This document shows positions 1 to 6,255 of a stretch of 9,416 nucleotides of DNA, in pieces. Under the pieces are notes generated by a model that was not told where the DNA came from, ran no database searches, and saw only the letters and a list, made by a program, of their open reading frames with translations. Where the stretch lies: contig CAUBHZ010000046.1 in the NCBI GenBank assembly GCA_958435885.1, positions 1 to 9,416 on the forward strand. The letters run 5' to 3'. Made by a program: the position numbers and the translations under genes. This DNA is from an uncultured Intestinimonas sp. Its GTDB lineage: Bacteria; Bacillota_A; Clostridia; Oscillospirales; Oscillospiraceae. Positions within the stretch are counted from its first letter, which is position 1. Every line of letters starts with the position of its first letter.

Positions 1-132
1 CCCATTGTGCACCAGCACCGTCCACAGGTGACTCCGCCGGTGGAACAGGGAAAAGCTGTGGTCCTATCCCACATTTTTTCGCCGCCTGCGTGGGTGGGTG
101 TCGGGACGTGGCGCCGCCGCCTGGTATTCCCT
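1..132 (+). repeat. Dispersed composite repeat, copy A (3' part)
   Basis: This stretch aligns without gaps to 6378-6509, with about ten mismatches over 132 positions. The shared text runs from cccattg through a run of six t's before cgccgcctgcgtgggtggg to ctggtattccct, where similarity stops. The window begins inside the element, so the 5' part seen in copy B (6256-6377) is outside the window. The short open frames across it are not conserved between copies: copy B has an in-frame TAA where copy A reads on. It is therefore treated as non-coding. It lies downstream of the lexA operon terminator. Its function and mobility are unknown. Confidence 0.85.
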
Positions 133-184
133 CTATCGTGGGGCGCGACGACCTCGGCGCGCCAAACCACGCTCCGGGGATGGG

Positions 185-209
185 GTAGGGGCGGATCTCA
201 TCCGCCCGG
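185..209 (+). repeat. Short palindromic repeat (GTAGGGGCGG type), copy 1
   Basis: The sequence starts GTAGGGGCGG and contains the inverted repeat GGGCGGAT-ctc-ATCCGCCC (189-207). Three related copies occur at 6527-6552, 6573-6598 and 7645-7670. They share the GTAGGGGCGG...CCGCCC frame but differ in the loop and the last two stem pairs, which stay complementary (AT/AT here, CC/GG elsewhere). It behaves like a REP-type extragenic palindrome. No gene is associated with it here. Confidence 0.75.
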
Positions 210-215
210 AAACAA

Positions 216-247
216 AAAAAGACCTTCCCAATGGGGAAGGTCTTTTT
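216..247 (-). terminator. Intrinsic terminator of the lexA-ogt-small membrane protein operon
   Basis: On the minus strand the stem AAAAAGACCTTCCC pairs with GGGAAGGTCTTTTT across a four-base loop and runs into a T-rich tract (complement of 213-220). It begins eight bases after the stop codon of the last gene of the operon at 255. The A/T flanks are symmetrical, so it could also act on the plus strand. Confidence 0.85.
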
Positions 248-254
248 GATCTGT

Positions 255-491
255 TCAGTGTTCCGCTCGGTCGGTGCGGAAGAGGGCGCCCAGGAACTTC
301 ACCATGAGGGGGAAGTAGGTGCCGATGAAGACCAAGGTGGAGAAGAGAGCGAAGGCGGGCTTCTTCTTCCGGGGGACGGCCAGGCCCAGCAGGGTGCCCA
401 GGGACAGCAGGCACAGCTTCAATGCGGCCACGTCCTCCAGGTCCAGCTCCCGGACCATGAGTCGGCCGGCGGCGATCCACTTTTTCACCAT
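255..491 (-). CDS. Small two-helix membrane protein, third gene of the lexA operon
   Basis: A 78-residue protein. An N-terminal amphipathic stretch (MVKKWIAAGR...) is followed by two hydrophobic segments, roughly residues 25-40 (ALKLCLLSLGTLLGLAVP) and 46-70 (PAFALFSTLVFIGTYFPLM), separated by a basic RKKK loop. This suggests an inner-membrane hairpin. The ATG at 491 is preferred over the GTG at 500: it lies 8 bases from AAAGGAG and overlaps the ogt stop as TGATG, while the GTG abuts the Shine-Dalgarno sequence. It resembles short clostridial proteins that databases often label 'permease of phosphate ABC transporter'. That label rests on recall, is not supported by any transport domain here, and should not be read as a function. 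Its place behind lexA and ogt suggests DNA-damage induction. The role is unknown. Confidence 0.85.
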   Translation of the reverse strand: MVKKWIAAGRLMVRELDLEDVAALKLCLLSLGTLLGLAVPRKKKPAFALFSTLVFIGTYFPLMVKFLGALFRTDRAEH

Positions 492-958
492 CAGAGACAC
501 TCCTTTCCCGATTCCAGCGCCAGCAGGGCGCCTTTGAGGTCCAGCCCTCCGGCGTAGCCGGTGAGGGCGCCGTTTTTTCCCACCACCCGGTGGCAGGGGA
601 TGAAGATGGGCAGGGGGTTCACATGGTTGGCCTGACCCACCGCCCGGAGGGCCCTGGGCCGGCCCACGGCGGCGGCCATCTCCCCGTAAGTCCGGGTCTG
701 GCCGTAGGGGATGGCCCGCAGGGCCTCCCAGACCGAGCGCTGAAAGTCCGTCCCCGCCGGGTCCAGAGGCAGGTCAAAGCTCCGCCGGGCTCCGGAGAGA
801 TATTCCAGCAGCTGTGTCCGGGCCACCCGGAGCAGCGGGGACTCCTCTCCCCTTCCCCGGTTATCAGGCAGAGCGTTTGGGAGCCACAGCCGGGTGAGGG
901 TTTCCTCCCCCTCCAGCACCATGGGCCCGAAGGGGGTGTCCACGGCCAGCCGGGCCAT
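491..958 (-). CDS. ogt: Methylated-DNA--[protein]-cysteine S-methyltransferase
   Basis: A 155-residue suicide repair enzyme. It moves a methyl or alkyl group from O6-alkylguanine (and O4-alkylthymine) to its own cysteine. The active-site PCHRVVG motif is complete with Cys122. It is preceded by the DNA-binding helix region, including RAVGQANHVNP (residues 105-115), and by the typical FQRSVWEAL and IPYGQTRTYGEMA segments. The length fits a stand-alone Ogt-type protein without an AdaA domain. The ATG at 958 overlaps the lexA stop by one base (TGATG). The 20 bases upstream have no clear Shine-Dalgarno sequence, so translation probably depends on ribosomes finishing lexA. Its own stop overlaps the next start the same way. 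Family assignment is firm; the choice between the names Ogt and MGMT is convention. Confidence 0.97.
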   Translation of the reverse strand: MARLAVDTPFGPMVLEGEETLTRLWLPNALPDNRGRGEESPLLRVARTQLLEYLSGARRSFDLPLDPAGTDFQRSVWEALRAIPYGQTRTYGEMAAAVGRPRALRAVGQANHVNPLPIFIPCHRVVGKNGALTGYAGGLDLKGALLALESGKECL

Positions 959-1584
959 CAGTCGTACCGCCGCACCACGGCCACCACCTTGCCCAGCAGC
1001 TGGGCGCCGTCGCCGTCGATGGGCTCGTACTCGGGGTTTTCGGGCATGAGCCACACGTGGCCGTCCCGGCGGCGGAGGGTCTTGACGGTGGCCTCGTCCT
1101 CGAAGAGGGCCACCACGATGTCGCCGTTGCGGAAGGACTCCTGCTGGTGGACCACCACGTAGTCCCCGGGCAGGATGCCGGCGTAGAGCATAGACTCGCC
1201 CCGGACCCGGAGGGCGAAGTGCTCCCCGGAGAGGCGGCCGGTGTCGAAGGTGAGGTAGTCCTCGATGTTCTCCTGGGCCAGGATGGGGGCGCCGGCGGCC
1301 ACGTCGCCCACCACGGGGACCTGGTTTTTGGGGGGCTCGGGGGCGCGGCGGCGGCGCTCCGGGGCGGGAAAGCCTCCGGCCACGGTGATGGCCCGGGTCT
1401 TGCCCTCGGCCTTGGTGATGATGCCGGCCTCCTCCAGGCCCTTGAGGTGGAAGTGGACGGTGGAGGGGGATTTTAAGCCCACGTGCTCCCCGATCTCCCG
1501 CACAGAGGGGGGATAGCCGTGGTCCTGCTGAAAGGAGACGATGAACTGGTAGATCTGCCGCTGCTTCTCCGTCAGACCCTTCAT
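958..1584 (-). CDS. lexA: SOS repressor LexA
   Basis: A 208-residue transcriptional repressor and self-cleaving serine peptidase of the SOS response. Residues 1-65 form the winged helix-turn-helix (LTEKQRQIYQFI, PPSVREIGEHVGLKS, TVHFHLKGLEEAG). The autocleavage site is Ala97-Gly98 in VAAGAP. The catalytic dyad is Ser131 (RGESM) and Lys168 (ATVKTLRRR). RecA-ssDNA filaments are expected to trigger cleavage. The ATG at 1584 is chosen because AAGGAGG sits 8 bases upstream and the N-terminus MKGLTEKQ matches the family. A start at 1629 would add 15 residues that include the promoter region. First gene of the operon with ogt and the small membrane protein. Autoregulated through the operator at 1646-1659. 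Confidence 0.98.
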   Translation of the reverse strand: MKGLTEKQRQIYQFIVSFQQDHGYPPSVREIGEHVGLKSPSTVHFHLKGLEEAGIITKAEGKTRAITVAGGFPAPERRRRAPEPPKNQVPVVGDVAAGAPILAQENIEDYLTFDTGRLSGEHFALRVRGESMLYAGILPGDYVVVHQQESFRNGDIVVALFEDEATVKTLRRRDGHVWLMPENPEYEPIDGDGAQLLGKVVAVVRRYD

Positions 1585-1619
1585 GGGCGGTCCCTCCTTG
1601 TAGACATAAATGCAACAGT

Positions 1620-1648
1620 ATCTTATCACAGGGTCTACAAAAAGTCAA
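1620..1648 (-). promoter_or_regulatory. lexA operon promoter (housekeeping sigma type)
   Basis: On the minus strand a -35 box TTGACT (1643-1648) and a -10 box TAAGAT (1620-1625) are separated by exactly 17 bases. The lexA ATG follows about 35 bases after the -10 box, leaving a short leader with the AAGGAGG site. Confidence 0.8.
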
Positions 1649-1659
1649 ACAAGCGTTCT
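1646..1659 (-). promoter_or_regulatory. LexA operator (SOS box)
   Basis: Read on the minus strand the site is AGAACGCTTGTTTG, which fits the Gram-positive core GAAC-N4-GTTY. It overlaps the first three bases of the -35 box of the lexA promoter, the expected position for autorepression. A second half-site with the same GAACGCT word lies at 1676-1682 on the same strand, 24 bases further upstream, but lacks the other arm. Confidence 0.8.
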
Positions 1660-1694
1660 AAAATCTTTGGCAGGCAGCGTTCACAGAAAAGTCA

Positions 1695-1723
1695 TTGACA
1701 AGGCAGCGGGAAGGGTCTATGCT
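1695..1723 (+). promoter_or_regulatory. Promoter of the marR-ABC exporter operon
   Basis: A perfect -35 box TTGACA (1695-1700), a 17-base spacer and a -10 box TATGCT (1718-1723). It is divergent from the lexA promoter, with the two -35 boxes about 46 bases apart. The regulator's start codon is 50 bases downstream of the -10 box. Confidence 0.8.
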
Positions 1724-1733
1724 ATGTAAGCAT
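1719..1733 (+). promoter_or_regulatory. Putative MarR-family autoregulatory operator
   Basis: The inverted repeat ATGCT-atgta-AGCAT overlaps the -10 box. It also overlaps the palindrome AGCATGCT at 1729-1736. MarR regulators typically bind inverted repeats over the promoter of their own operon. The half-site length here is short, so the exact operator limits are uncertain. Confidence 0.5.
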
Positions 1734-1772
1734 GCTAAAGATAAACCGGCTAACTAATTTGGAGGTGGGGCT

Positions 1773-2249
1773 GTGTGCCAGAATAAAAGGGACAGGGACC
1801 TGCCGGGGATCACCTTCCAGGCGGTGGCCCGGGCCCGGAAGCAGCTGATGCTCACGGAGCTGGCGGGTCGGGGCCTGGGGGACCTGGGCAACCCGGTGCT
1901 GCTGTTCCTGCTGAAGGAGCGGGAGGGGCAGGTCTCCTCCCAGCGGGAGCTCTCCGACGCCATGCACATTTCGCCGGCGTCGGTGGCGGTATCCCTCAAA
2001 TCCCTGGAGCGGGGCGGCTACGTGGAGAAGCTGCCCGATGAGAAGGACCAGCGGCGGAAGGCGGTGCGGCTCACCGACAAGGGCCGGGCGGCTCTGGAGA
2101 CCTGCTTTTCGATCTTCCAGGAGGTGGACCGGCGGATGCTGGAAGGCTTCACCCCGGAGGAGATGGAGCAGGTCCGGGCCTTCCAGCTGCGGATGCTCCG
2201 CAACCTCCGAGACTCTCTGCCCGCGGAAAGGATGGACTGTTCATGCTGA
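1773..2249 (+). CDS. MarR-family transcriptional regulator
   Basis: A 158-residue winged helix-turn-helix protein. The DNA-binding helices span about residues 56-81 (SQRELSDAMHISPASVAVSLKSLERGGY). The wing follows with EKLPDEKDQRRKAVRLTDKG, the typical DxR...LT signature, and flanking helices form the dimer interface. The start is GTG at 1773, seven bases after GGAGG at 1761-1765; the first in-frame ATG would remove 25 residues of a conserved helix. The stop overlaps the first ABC gene by seven bases (ATGCTGA). The regulator is expected to repress its own operon and release DNA when a ligand, often the exported compound, is bound. The C-terminal tail ends DCSC and Cys2 is at the N-terminus. 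A thiol-based sensing mode is possible but speculative. The ligand is unknown. Confidence 0.95.
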   Translation: MCQNKRDRDLPGITFQAVARARKQLMLTELAGRGLGDLGNPVLLFLLKEREGQVSSQRELSDAMHISPASVAVSLKSLERGGYVEKLPDEKDQRRKAVRLTDKGRAALETCFSIFQEVDRRMLEGFTPEEMEQVRAFQLRMLRNLRDSLPAERMDCSC

Positions 2250-3979
2250 AAAAACTCTTCCCCTACATGGGGGGGTATAAGCGCCTGGCGCTCATCACCC
2301 CCCTGCTGATGATCCTGGAGGTGGCCTGCGAGCTGGCCCTGCCCCGGTTCATGGCCAACATCGTGGATGTGGGCATCGTCCAGGGCGACCTCAACTATAT
2401 TCTGAAGATGGGCGGCATCATGCTGGTGCTGGCCCTGTGCAGTATGACCTGCGGCATGCTGGGCGCCAAATTCGCCGCCAAGGTGGGCCAGGGCTTCGGC
2501 GCCAACCTGCGCCGGGGCATCTACAACAAGATCCAGGAGTTCTCCTTCGCCGACATCGACCGGTTCTCCTCGGCCTCCCTCATCACCCGCATCACCAACG
2601 ACGTCAACGCCATCCAGATGATGGTGACCATGGCCCTGCGGCTGCTGGTCCGGGCGCCGGTGATGCTGGTGGCGGCCCTGGCGGTGGCCATCAGCATCAA
2701 CGGGGAGCTGGCGGTGGTCATGCTGGTGACCATCCCCCTGCTGGTCATCGCCATCGGCCTCCTCATGAGCGTGTGCAACCGCCTCTTCCAGGTCCTCCAG
2801 AAGCGCATCGACGGCCTCAACGGCACCATCCAGGAGAACCTGGTGGCCATCCGGGTGGTGAAGGCCTTCGTCCGGGAGGGCTATGAAAAGACCAAGTTCA
2901 AGGCCTCCAACGACGCCCTCACCAAGGCCACCATCAACGTGGATATGCGCATCATCGCCATGATCCCCATCATGATGATCGCCATGAACGGCGCCACCGC
3001 CGCGGTCCTCTACCTGGGCGGCGGCCAGGTCATCGGCGGGGAGATGCTCATCGGCGACCTCTCCTCCTTCATCAACTATATCTTCCAGATCCTCATGAGC
3101 GTCCTCCTCCTGGGCATGAGCTTCCTCCAGCTCTCCCGGTCCATCGCCTGTGCCCGCCGTATCGACGAGGTGCTGGAGACCCAGCCCTCCATCGCCGACG
3201 GCCCCCTCTCCCCCGAGGAGCTGCCCCAGGCCAAGGGTAAGGTGGAGTTCAGGAACGTGGACTTCAAGTACGACGCGGGGGGCACCGGCGAGAACGTCCT
3301 CTCCGGCATCGACCTCACCATCAACCCCGGCGAGTTCATCGCCGTGGTGGGCGGCACCGGCACCGGCAAGTCCTCCCTGGTCAACCTGATCCCCCGGTTC
3401 TACGACGTGTCCGGCGGCGCGGTGCTGCTGGACGGGGTGGACGTGCGGGACTACCCCCTGGAGGCCCTCCGCGGCCGCATCGGCATGGTGCTGCAAAATA
3501 ACGTCCTCTTCACCGGCACCATCCGGGAGAACCTCCTGTGGGGTCGGGCGGACGCCACCGAGGAGGAGATGATCCAGGCGGCCAAGAACGCCCAGGCCTA
3601 TGACTTCGTCATGGCCTTCCCCGACGGCTTCGACACCCAGATGGCCCAGGGCGGCACCAACGTCTCCGGCGGCCAGAAGCAGCGGCTGTGTATCGCCCGG
3701 GCCATGCTCCGCCACCCGGCGGTCCTCATCCTGGACGACTCCACCTCCGCCGTGGACACCGCCACCGACGCCAAGATCCGCCAGTCTTTTAAGGAGAACC
3801 TGGCGGGCACCACCGTCATCATCATCGCCCAGCGTATCTCCTCCGTCATGTCTGCCGACCGCATCCTGGTGCTGGACGACGGGAAGATCGCCGACATGGG
3901 CACCCATGACGAGCTCATGGCCCGGTGCGGCATCTATCAGGAGATCTACCAGTCTCAGCAGGAAGGGGTGCAGGAATAA
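2243..3979 (+). CDS. ABC exporter half-transporter, degenerate-site subunit
   Basis: A 578-residue type IV (multidrug-type) ABC half-transporter. Six membrane segments occupy about residues 1-300. The ATPase domain covers 333-575. Walker A is GGTGTGKS (370-377), the Q-loop glutamine is 418 and the signature is canonical VSGGQ (474-478). Two key residues are altered: Walker B reads LILDDS, with Asp499 in place of the catalytic Glu, and the switch position is Gln530 (IIIAQR) instead of His. This matches the first subunit of heterodimeric exporters such as TM287/288, BmrCD and LmrCD. Its Walker motifs belong to the degenerate ATP site, while its intact signature completes the partner's active site. 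AAAGGA lies 10 bases before the ATG. Start overlaps marR and stop overlaps the partner gene (TAATG). Substrate unknown, presumably a drug, peptide or lipid-like toxin. Confidence 0.95.
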   Translation: MLKKLFPYMGGYKRLALITPLLMILEVACELALPRFMANIVDVGIVQGDLNYILKMGGIMLVLALCSMTCGMLGAKFAAKVGQGFGANLRRGIYNKIQEFSFADIDRFSSASLITRITNDVNAIQMMVTMALRLLVRAPVMLVAALAVAISINGELAVVMLVTIPLLVIAIGLLMSVCNRLFQVLQKRIDGLNGTIQENLVAIRVVKAFVREGYEKTKFKASNDALTKATINVDMRIIAMIPIMMIAMNGATAAVLYLGGGQVIGGEMLIGDLSSFINYIFQILMSVLLLGMSFLQLSRSIACARRIDEVLETQPSIADGPLSPEELPQAKGKVEFRNVDFKYDAGGTGENVLSGIDLTINPGEFIAVVGGTGTGKSSLVNLIPRFYDVSGGAVLLDGVDVRDYPLEALRGRIGMVLQNNVLFTGTIRENLLWGRADATEEEMIQAAKNAQAYDFVMAFPDGFDTQMAQGGTNVSGGQKQRLCIARAMLRHPAVLILDDSTSAVDTATDAKIRQSFKENLAGTTVIIIAQRISSVMSADRILVLDDGKIADMGTHDELMARCGIYQEIYQSQQEGVQE

Positions 3980-6057
3980 TGGCCCAGCACAATCAGCACA
4001 ACATGCCCGGACCGGGCGGTCCCGGCGGCCGGGGTGCCCGGGGCGGCTTCCAGAAGCCCAAGAACCTGGGCAAGACCATCGCCCGCCTCATGGGCTACCT
4101 GGCCCGGAAGAAGTGGCCGCTCCTCATCGTCCTGGTCTGCCTTCTGGGGTCGGTCTTCACCAACATCGCCGGCTCCAGCTTCATCAACCTGGTCATCATC
4201 AACAACATCGCCGGGGGCGTCTACACCTCCCCCGCCGGCCTGGCCGCCGACGTGGCCAAGCTCCTGGCCATCTACGCCGTGGGCTGGGTGTGCACCTACG
4301 CCCAGTCGGGCATCATGGTCCAGCTGGCCCAGCGGGGCACCAACCGCCTGCGCAAGGAGCTCTTTGACCACCTCCAGACCCTGCCTCTCTCCTACTTCGA
4401 CCAGCATCCCCACGGCGAGCTCATGAGCCGCTTCACCAACGACGCCGACAACGTCCAGCTGGCCCTGGAGCAGAGCGTGGTCTCCCTCTTCTCCAGCGTG
4501 CTCATGTTCGTGGGCATCGTGGTGGTCATGCTCACGGTGAGCCCCCTCCTCTTCCTGGTGTCGGTGTTCACCCTGGGCGCCACCTTCCTGGTGTTCAAGG
4601 TCTTCGGCGGCCGGTCCCGGCGCTACTACCAGAAGCAGCAGGCCGACCTGGGCGCCGTCAACGGCAACATCCAGGAGACCATCGAGGGACTGAAGGTGGT
4701 CAAGGCCTTCACCCACGAGGAGGCGGCCAAGGACCTCTTCAACTCCCTCAACGAGAGCTACCGCGCCTCCGCCACGGCGGCCAACTTCTACTCCACCGCC
4801 ATCATGCCCATCGCCATGAACATCATGAACGTGGGCTACGCCCTCACCGCCGCCTTCGGCGGCGTGCTGTCCATCGTCATGGGCCTGCCCCTGGGCTCCT
4901 TCACCCTCTACCTCACCTACTGCCGTCAGGTGGGCCAGCCCATGAACCAGATCTCCCAGCAGCTCACCACCATCCTCTCCGCCCTGGCCGGCGCCGAGCG
5001 GATTTTTGAGTGCATGGACGAGAAGAGCGAGGTGGACGAGGGCTTCGTCACCCTGGTACCCGTGGTCCGGGACGGGACCGGCCGCATGGTGCCCGCCGCC
5101 GCCGGTACCCACGTCCACGAGTGGGCCTGGAAGGTGCCCGACAACAACCGCTTCGTCCTCACCCGCGCGGTGAAGGACGAGAACGACCAGCTGGTGGAGT
5201 GCCCCGAGGGCACCGAGGGCGCCATGTGGGCCTGGAAGTACCCCAATGAGGGCGACCCGGCCTGCGGCCTCCACCGCATCCGGGGCGACGTCCAGCGGGA
5301 GGAGGGCTATGTTCTGGCCCAGCTCACCGGCGCGGTGCGCCTGAGCCACGTGGACTTCTCCTACGTCCCCGGCAAGCAGATCCTCCACGACGTGACCGTC
5401 TTCGCCAACCCCGGCCAGAAGATCGCCTTTGTGGGCTCCACCGGCGCGGGCAAGACCACCATTACCAACCTGGTCAACCGGTTCTACGAGATCCAGGACG
5501 GCGTCATCACCTATGGCGGCATCGACGTGAAGGCCATCAAGAAGGACGACCTGCGCCGCTCCCTGGGGGCGGTGCTCCAGGACACCCACCTCTTTACCGG
5601 CACCGTCATGGACAACATCCGCTACGGCCGCCTGGAGGCCAGCGACGAGGACTGCATGGAGGCGGCCCGGATTGCCGGTGCCGACTCCTTCATCCGGCGT
5701 CTGCCCCAGGGCTACCAGACCATGGTCACCGGGGACGGCGCCAACCTGTCCCAGGGTCAGCGGCAGCTGCTGGGCATCGCCCGGGCGGCGGTGGCCGACC
5801 CGCCGGTGATGATCCTGGACGAGGCCACCTCCTCCATCGACACCCGCACCGAGCGCATCATCCAGAAGGGCATGGACGCCCTCATGGAGGGCCGGACGGT
5901 GTTCGTCATCGCCCACCGGCTCTCCACCGTCCGGAACTCCAACGCCATCATGGTGCTGGAGGGCGGGCGCATCATCGAGCGGGGCGACCACGACGACCTC
6001 ATCGCCCAGAAGGGCCGGTATTACCAGCTCTACACCGGCGGCGCCGAGCTGGAGTAA
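3979..6057 (+). CDS. ABC exporter half-transporter, catalytic subunit with interdomain insertion
   Basis: A 692-residue partner of the preceding subunit. It opens with a Gly/Pro-rich cytoplasmic tail (residues 9-23). Six membrane segments follow at about 46-325. The ATPase domain starts near 450: Walker A GSTGAGKT (486-493), Q534, Walker B MILDE with Glu615, and switch His646. All of these are canonical, but the signature is LSQGQ (590-594), as in TM288-type subunits. The protein is about 100 residues longer than usual half-transporters because of a segment at about 352-447, where the linker is normally a few residues. That segment holds two WAWK-x-P motifs, at 382-387 and 417-422. The start at 3979 is set by the TAATG overlap with the upstream stop. 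A start at 3925 would overlap the upstream gene by 55 bases and is less likely. It forms an obligate heterodimer by inference. Confidence 0.95.
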   Translation: MAQHNQHNMPGPGGPGGRGARGGFQKPKNLGKTIARLMGYLARKKWPLLIVLVCLLGSVFTNIAGSSFINLVIINNIAGGVYTSPAGLAADVAKLLAIYAVGWVCTYAQSGIMVQLAQRGTNRLRKELFDHLQTLPLSYFDQHPHGELMSRFTNDADNVQLALEQSVVSLFSSVLMFVGIVVVMLTVSPLLFLVSVFTLGATFLVFKVFGGRSRRYYQKQQADLGAVNGNIQETIEGLKVVKAFTHEEAAKDLFNSLNESYRASATAANFYSTAIMPIAMNIMNVGYALTAAFGGVLSIVMGLPLGSFTLYLTYCRQVGQPMNQISQQLTTILSALAGAERIFECMDEKSEVDEGFVTLVPVVRDGTGRMVPAAAGTHVHEWAWKVPDNNRFVLTRAVKDENDQLVECPEGTEGAMWAWKYPNEGDPACGLHRIRGDVQREEGYVLAQLTGAVRLSHVDFSYVPGKQILHDVTVFANPGQKIAFVGSTGAGKTTITNLVNRFYEIQDGVITYGGIDVKAIKKDDLRRSLGAVLQDTHLFTGTVMDNIRYGRLEASDEDCMEAARIAGADSFIRRLPQGYQTMVTGDGANLSQGQRQLLGIARAAVADPPVMILDEATSSIDTRTERIIQKGMDALMEGRTVFVIAHRLSTVRNSNAIMVLEGGRIIERGDHDDLIAQKGRYYQLYTGGAELE

Positions 6058-6069
6058 CACACCTCTAAG

Positions 6070-6118
6070 CCTTCCCCCGAGGGGAAGGTGGCTGGCCGAA
6101 GGCCAGACGGATGAGGGG
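6070..6118 (+). repeat. Double-hairpin repeat, copy 1
   Basis: The stem CCTTCCCC-cga-GGGGAAGG (6070-6088) is followed by a second stem CTGGCC-gaa-GGCCAG (6092-6106) and the tail GACGGATGAGGGG. The same architecture recurs at 6178-6233 with a different second stem. It begins 12 bases after the ABC operon stop and may protect or end the transcript, but it has no T-tract and so is not a classical terminator. Confidence 0.75.
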
Positions 6119-6177
6119 AAGCCTTGCGGCGTGGTTTATGTCACGGTTTGTCGAACCACTTGAGGCATCTCTTAAAA

Positions 6178-6233
6178 CCTTCCCCCCTCAGGGGGGAAGG
6201 TGTCATGGCCATTGGCCATGACGGATGAGGGGG
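6178..6233 (+). repeat. Double-hairpin repeat, copy 2
   Basis: First stem CCTTCCCCCC-tca-GGGGGGAAGG (6178-6200), second stem GTCATGGCC-att-GGCCATGAC (6202-6222), then the same GACGGATGAGGGG tail. Relative to copy 1 the first stem has grown by two pairs and the second is rewritten outside its GGCC core, with pairing kept throughout. Confidence 0.75.
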
Positions 6234-6255
6234 CGTTAAGTGCTCCCTCAAGGAA

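Noticed and set aside
7..249. Open frames across copy A of the composite repeat
   Set aside because: Copy B has a stop codon in the equivalent frame, and the translations show no protein-like pattern.
492..500. GTG at 500 as start of the small membrane protein
   Set aside because: It directly abuts the GGAG motif, leaving no spacing. The ATG at 491 has an 8-base spacing and the same TGATG coupling as the upstream junction.
1585..1629. LexA start at 1629 adding 15 residues
   Set aside because: It would begin inside the promoter next to the -10 box. The internal ATG has an ideal AAGGAGG and a family-like N-terminus.
491..1648. A single 385-codon frame covering ogt and most of lexA
   Set aside because: The part upstream of 958 is an out-of-frame reading of lexA. 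The real ogt begins at the TGATG overlap.
2018..3907. Long minus-strand open frame of 629 codons opposite the first ABC gene
   Set aside because: Its product is a low-complexity run of H, D, G, V and Q typical of the antisense frame of a GC-rich gene. The plus strand encodes a complete ABC protein with all motifs.
3955..6060. Minus-strand open frame of 701 codons opposite the second ABC gene
   Set aside because: Same antisense compositional pattern and no recognisable domain. The plus-strand protein is unmistakable.
6070..6118. Classical terminator for the ABC operon
   Set aside because: The stem is strong but no T-tract follows on the plus strand. It is reported as a repeat element instead.
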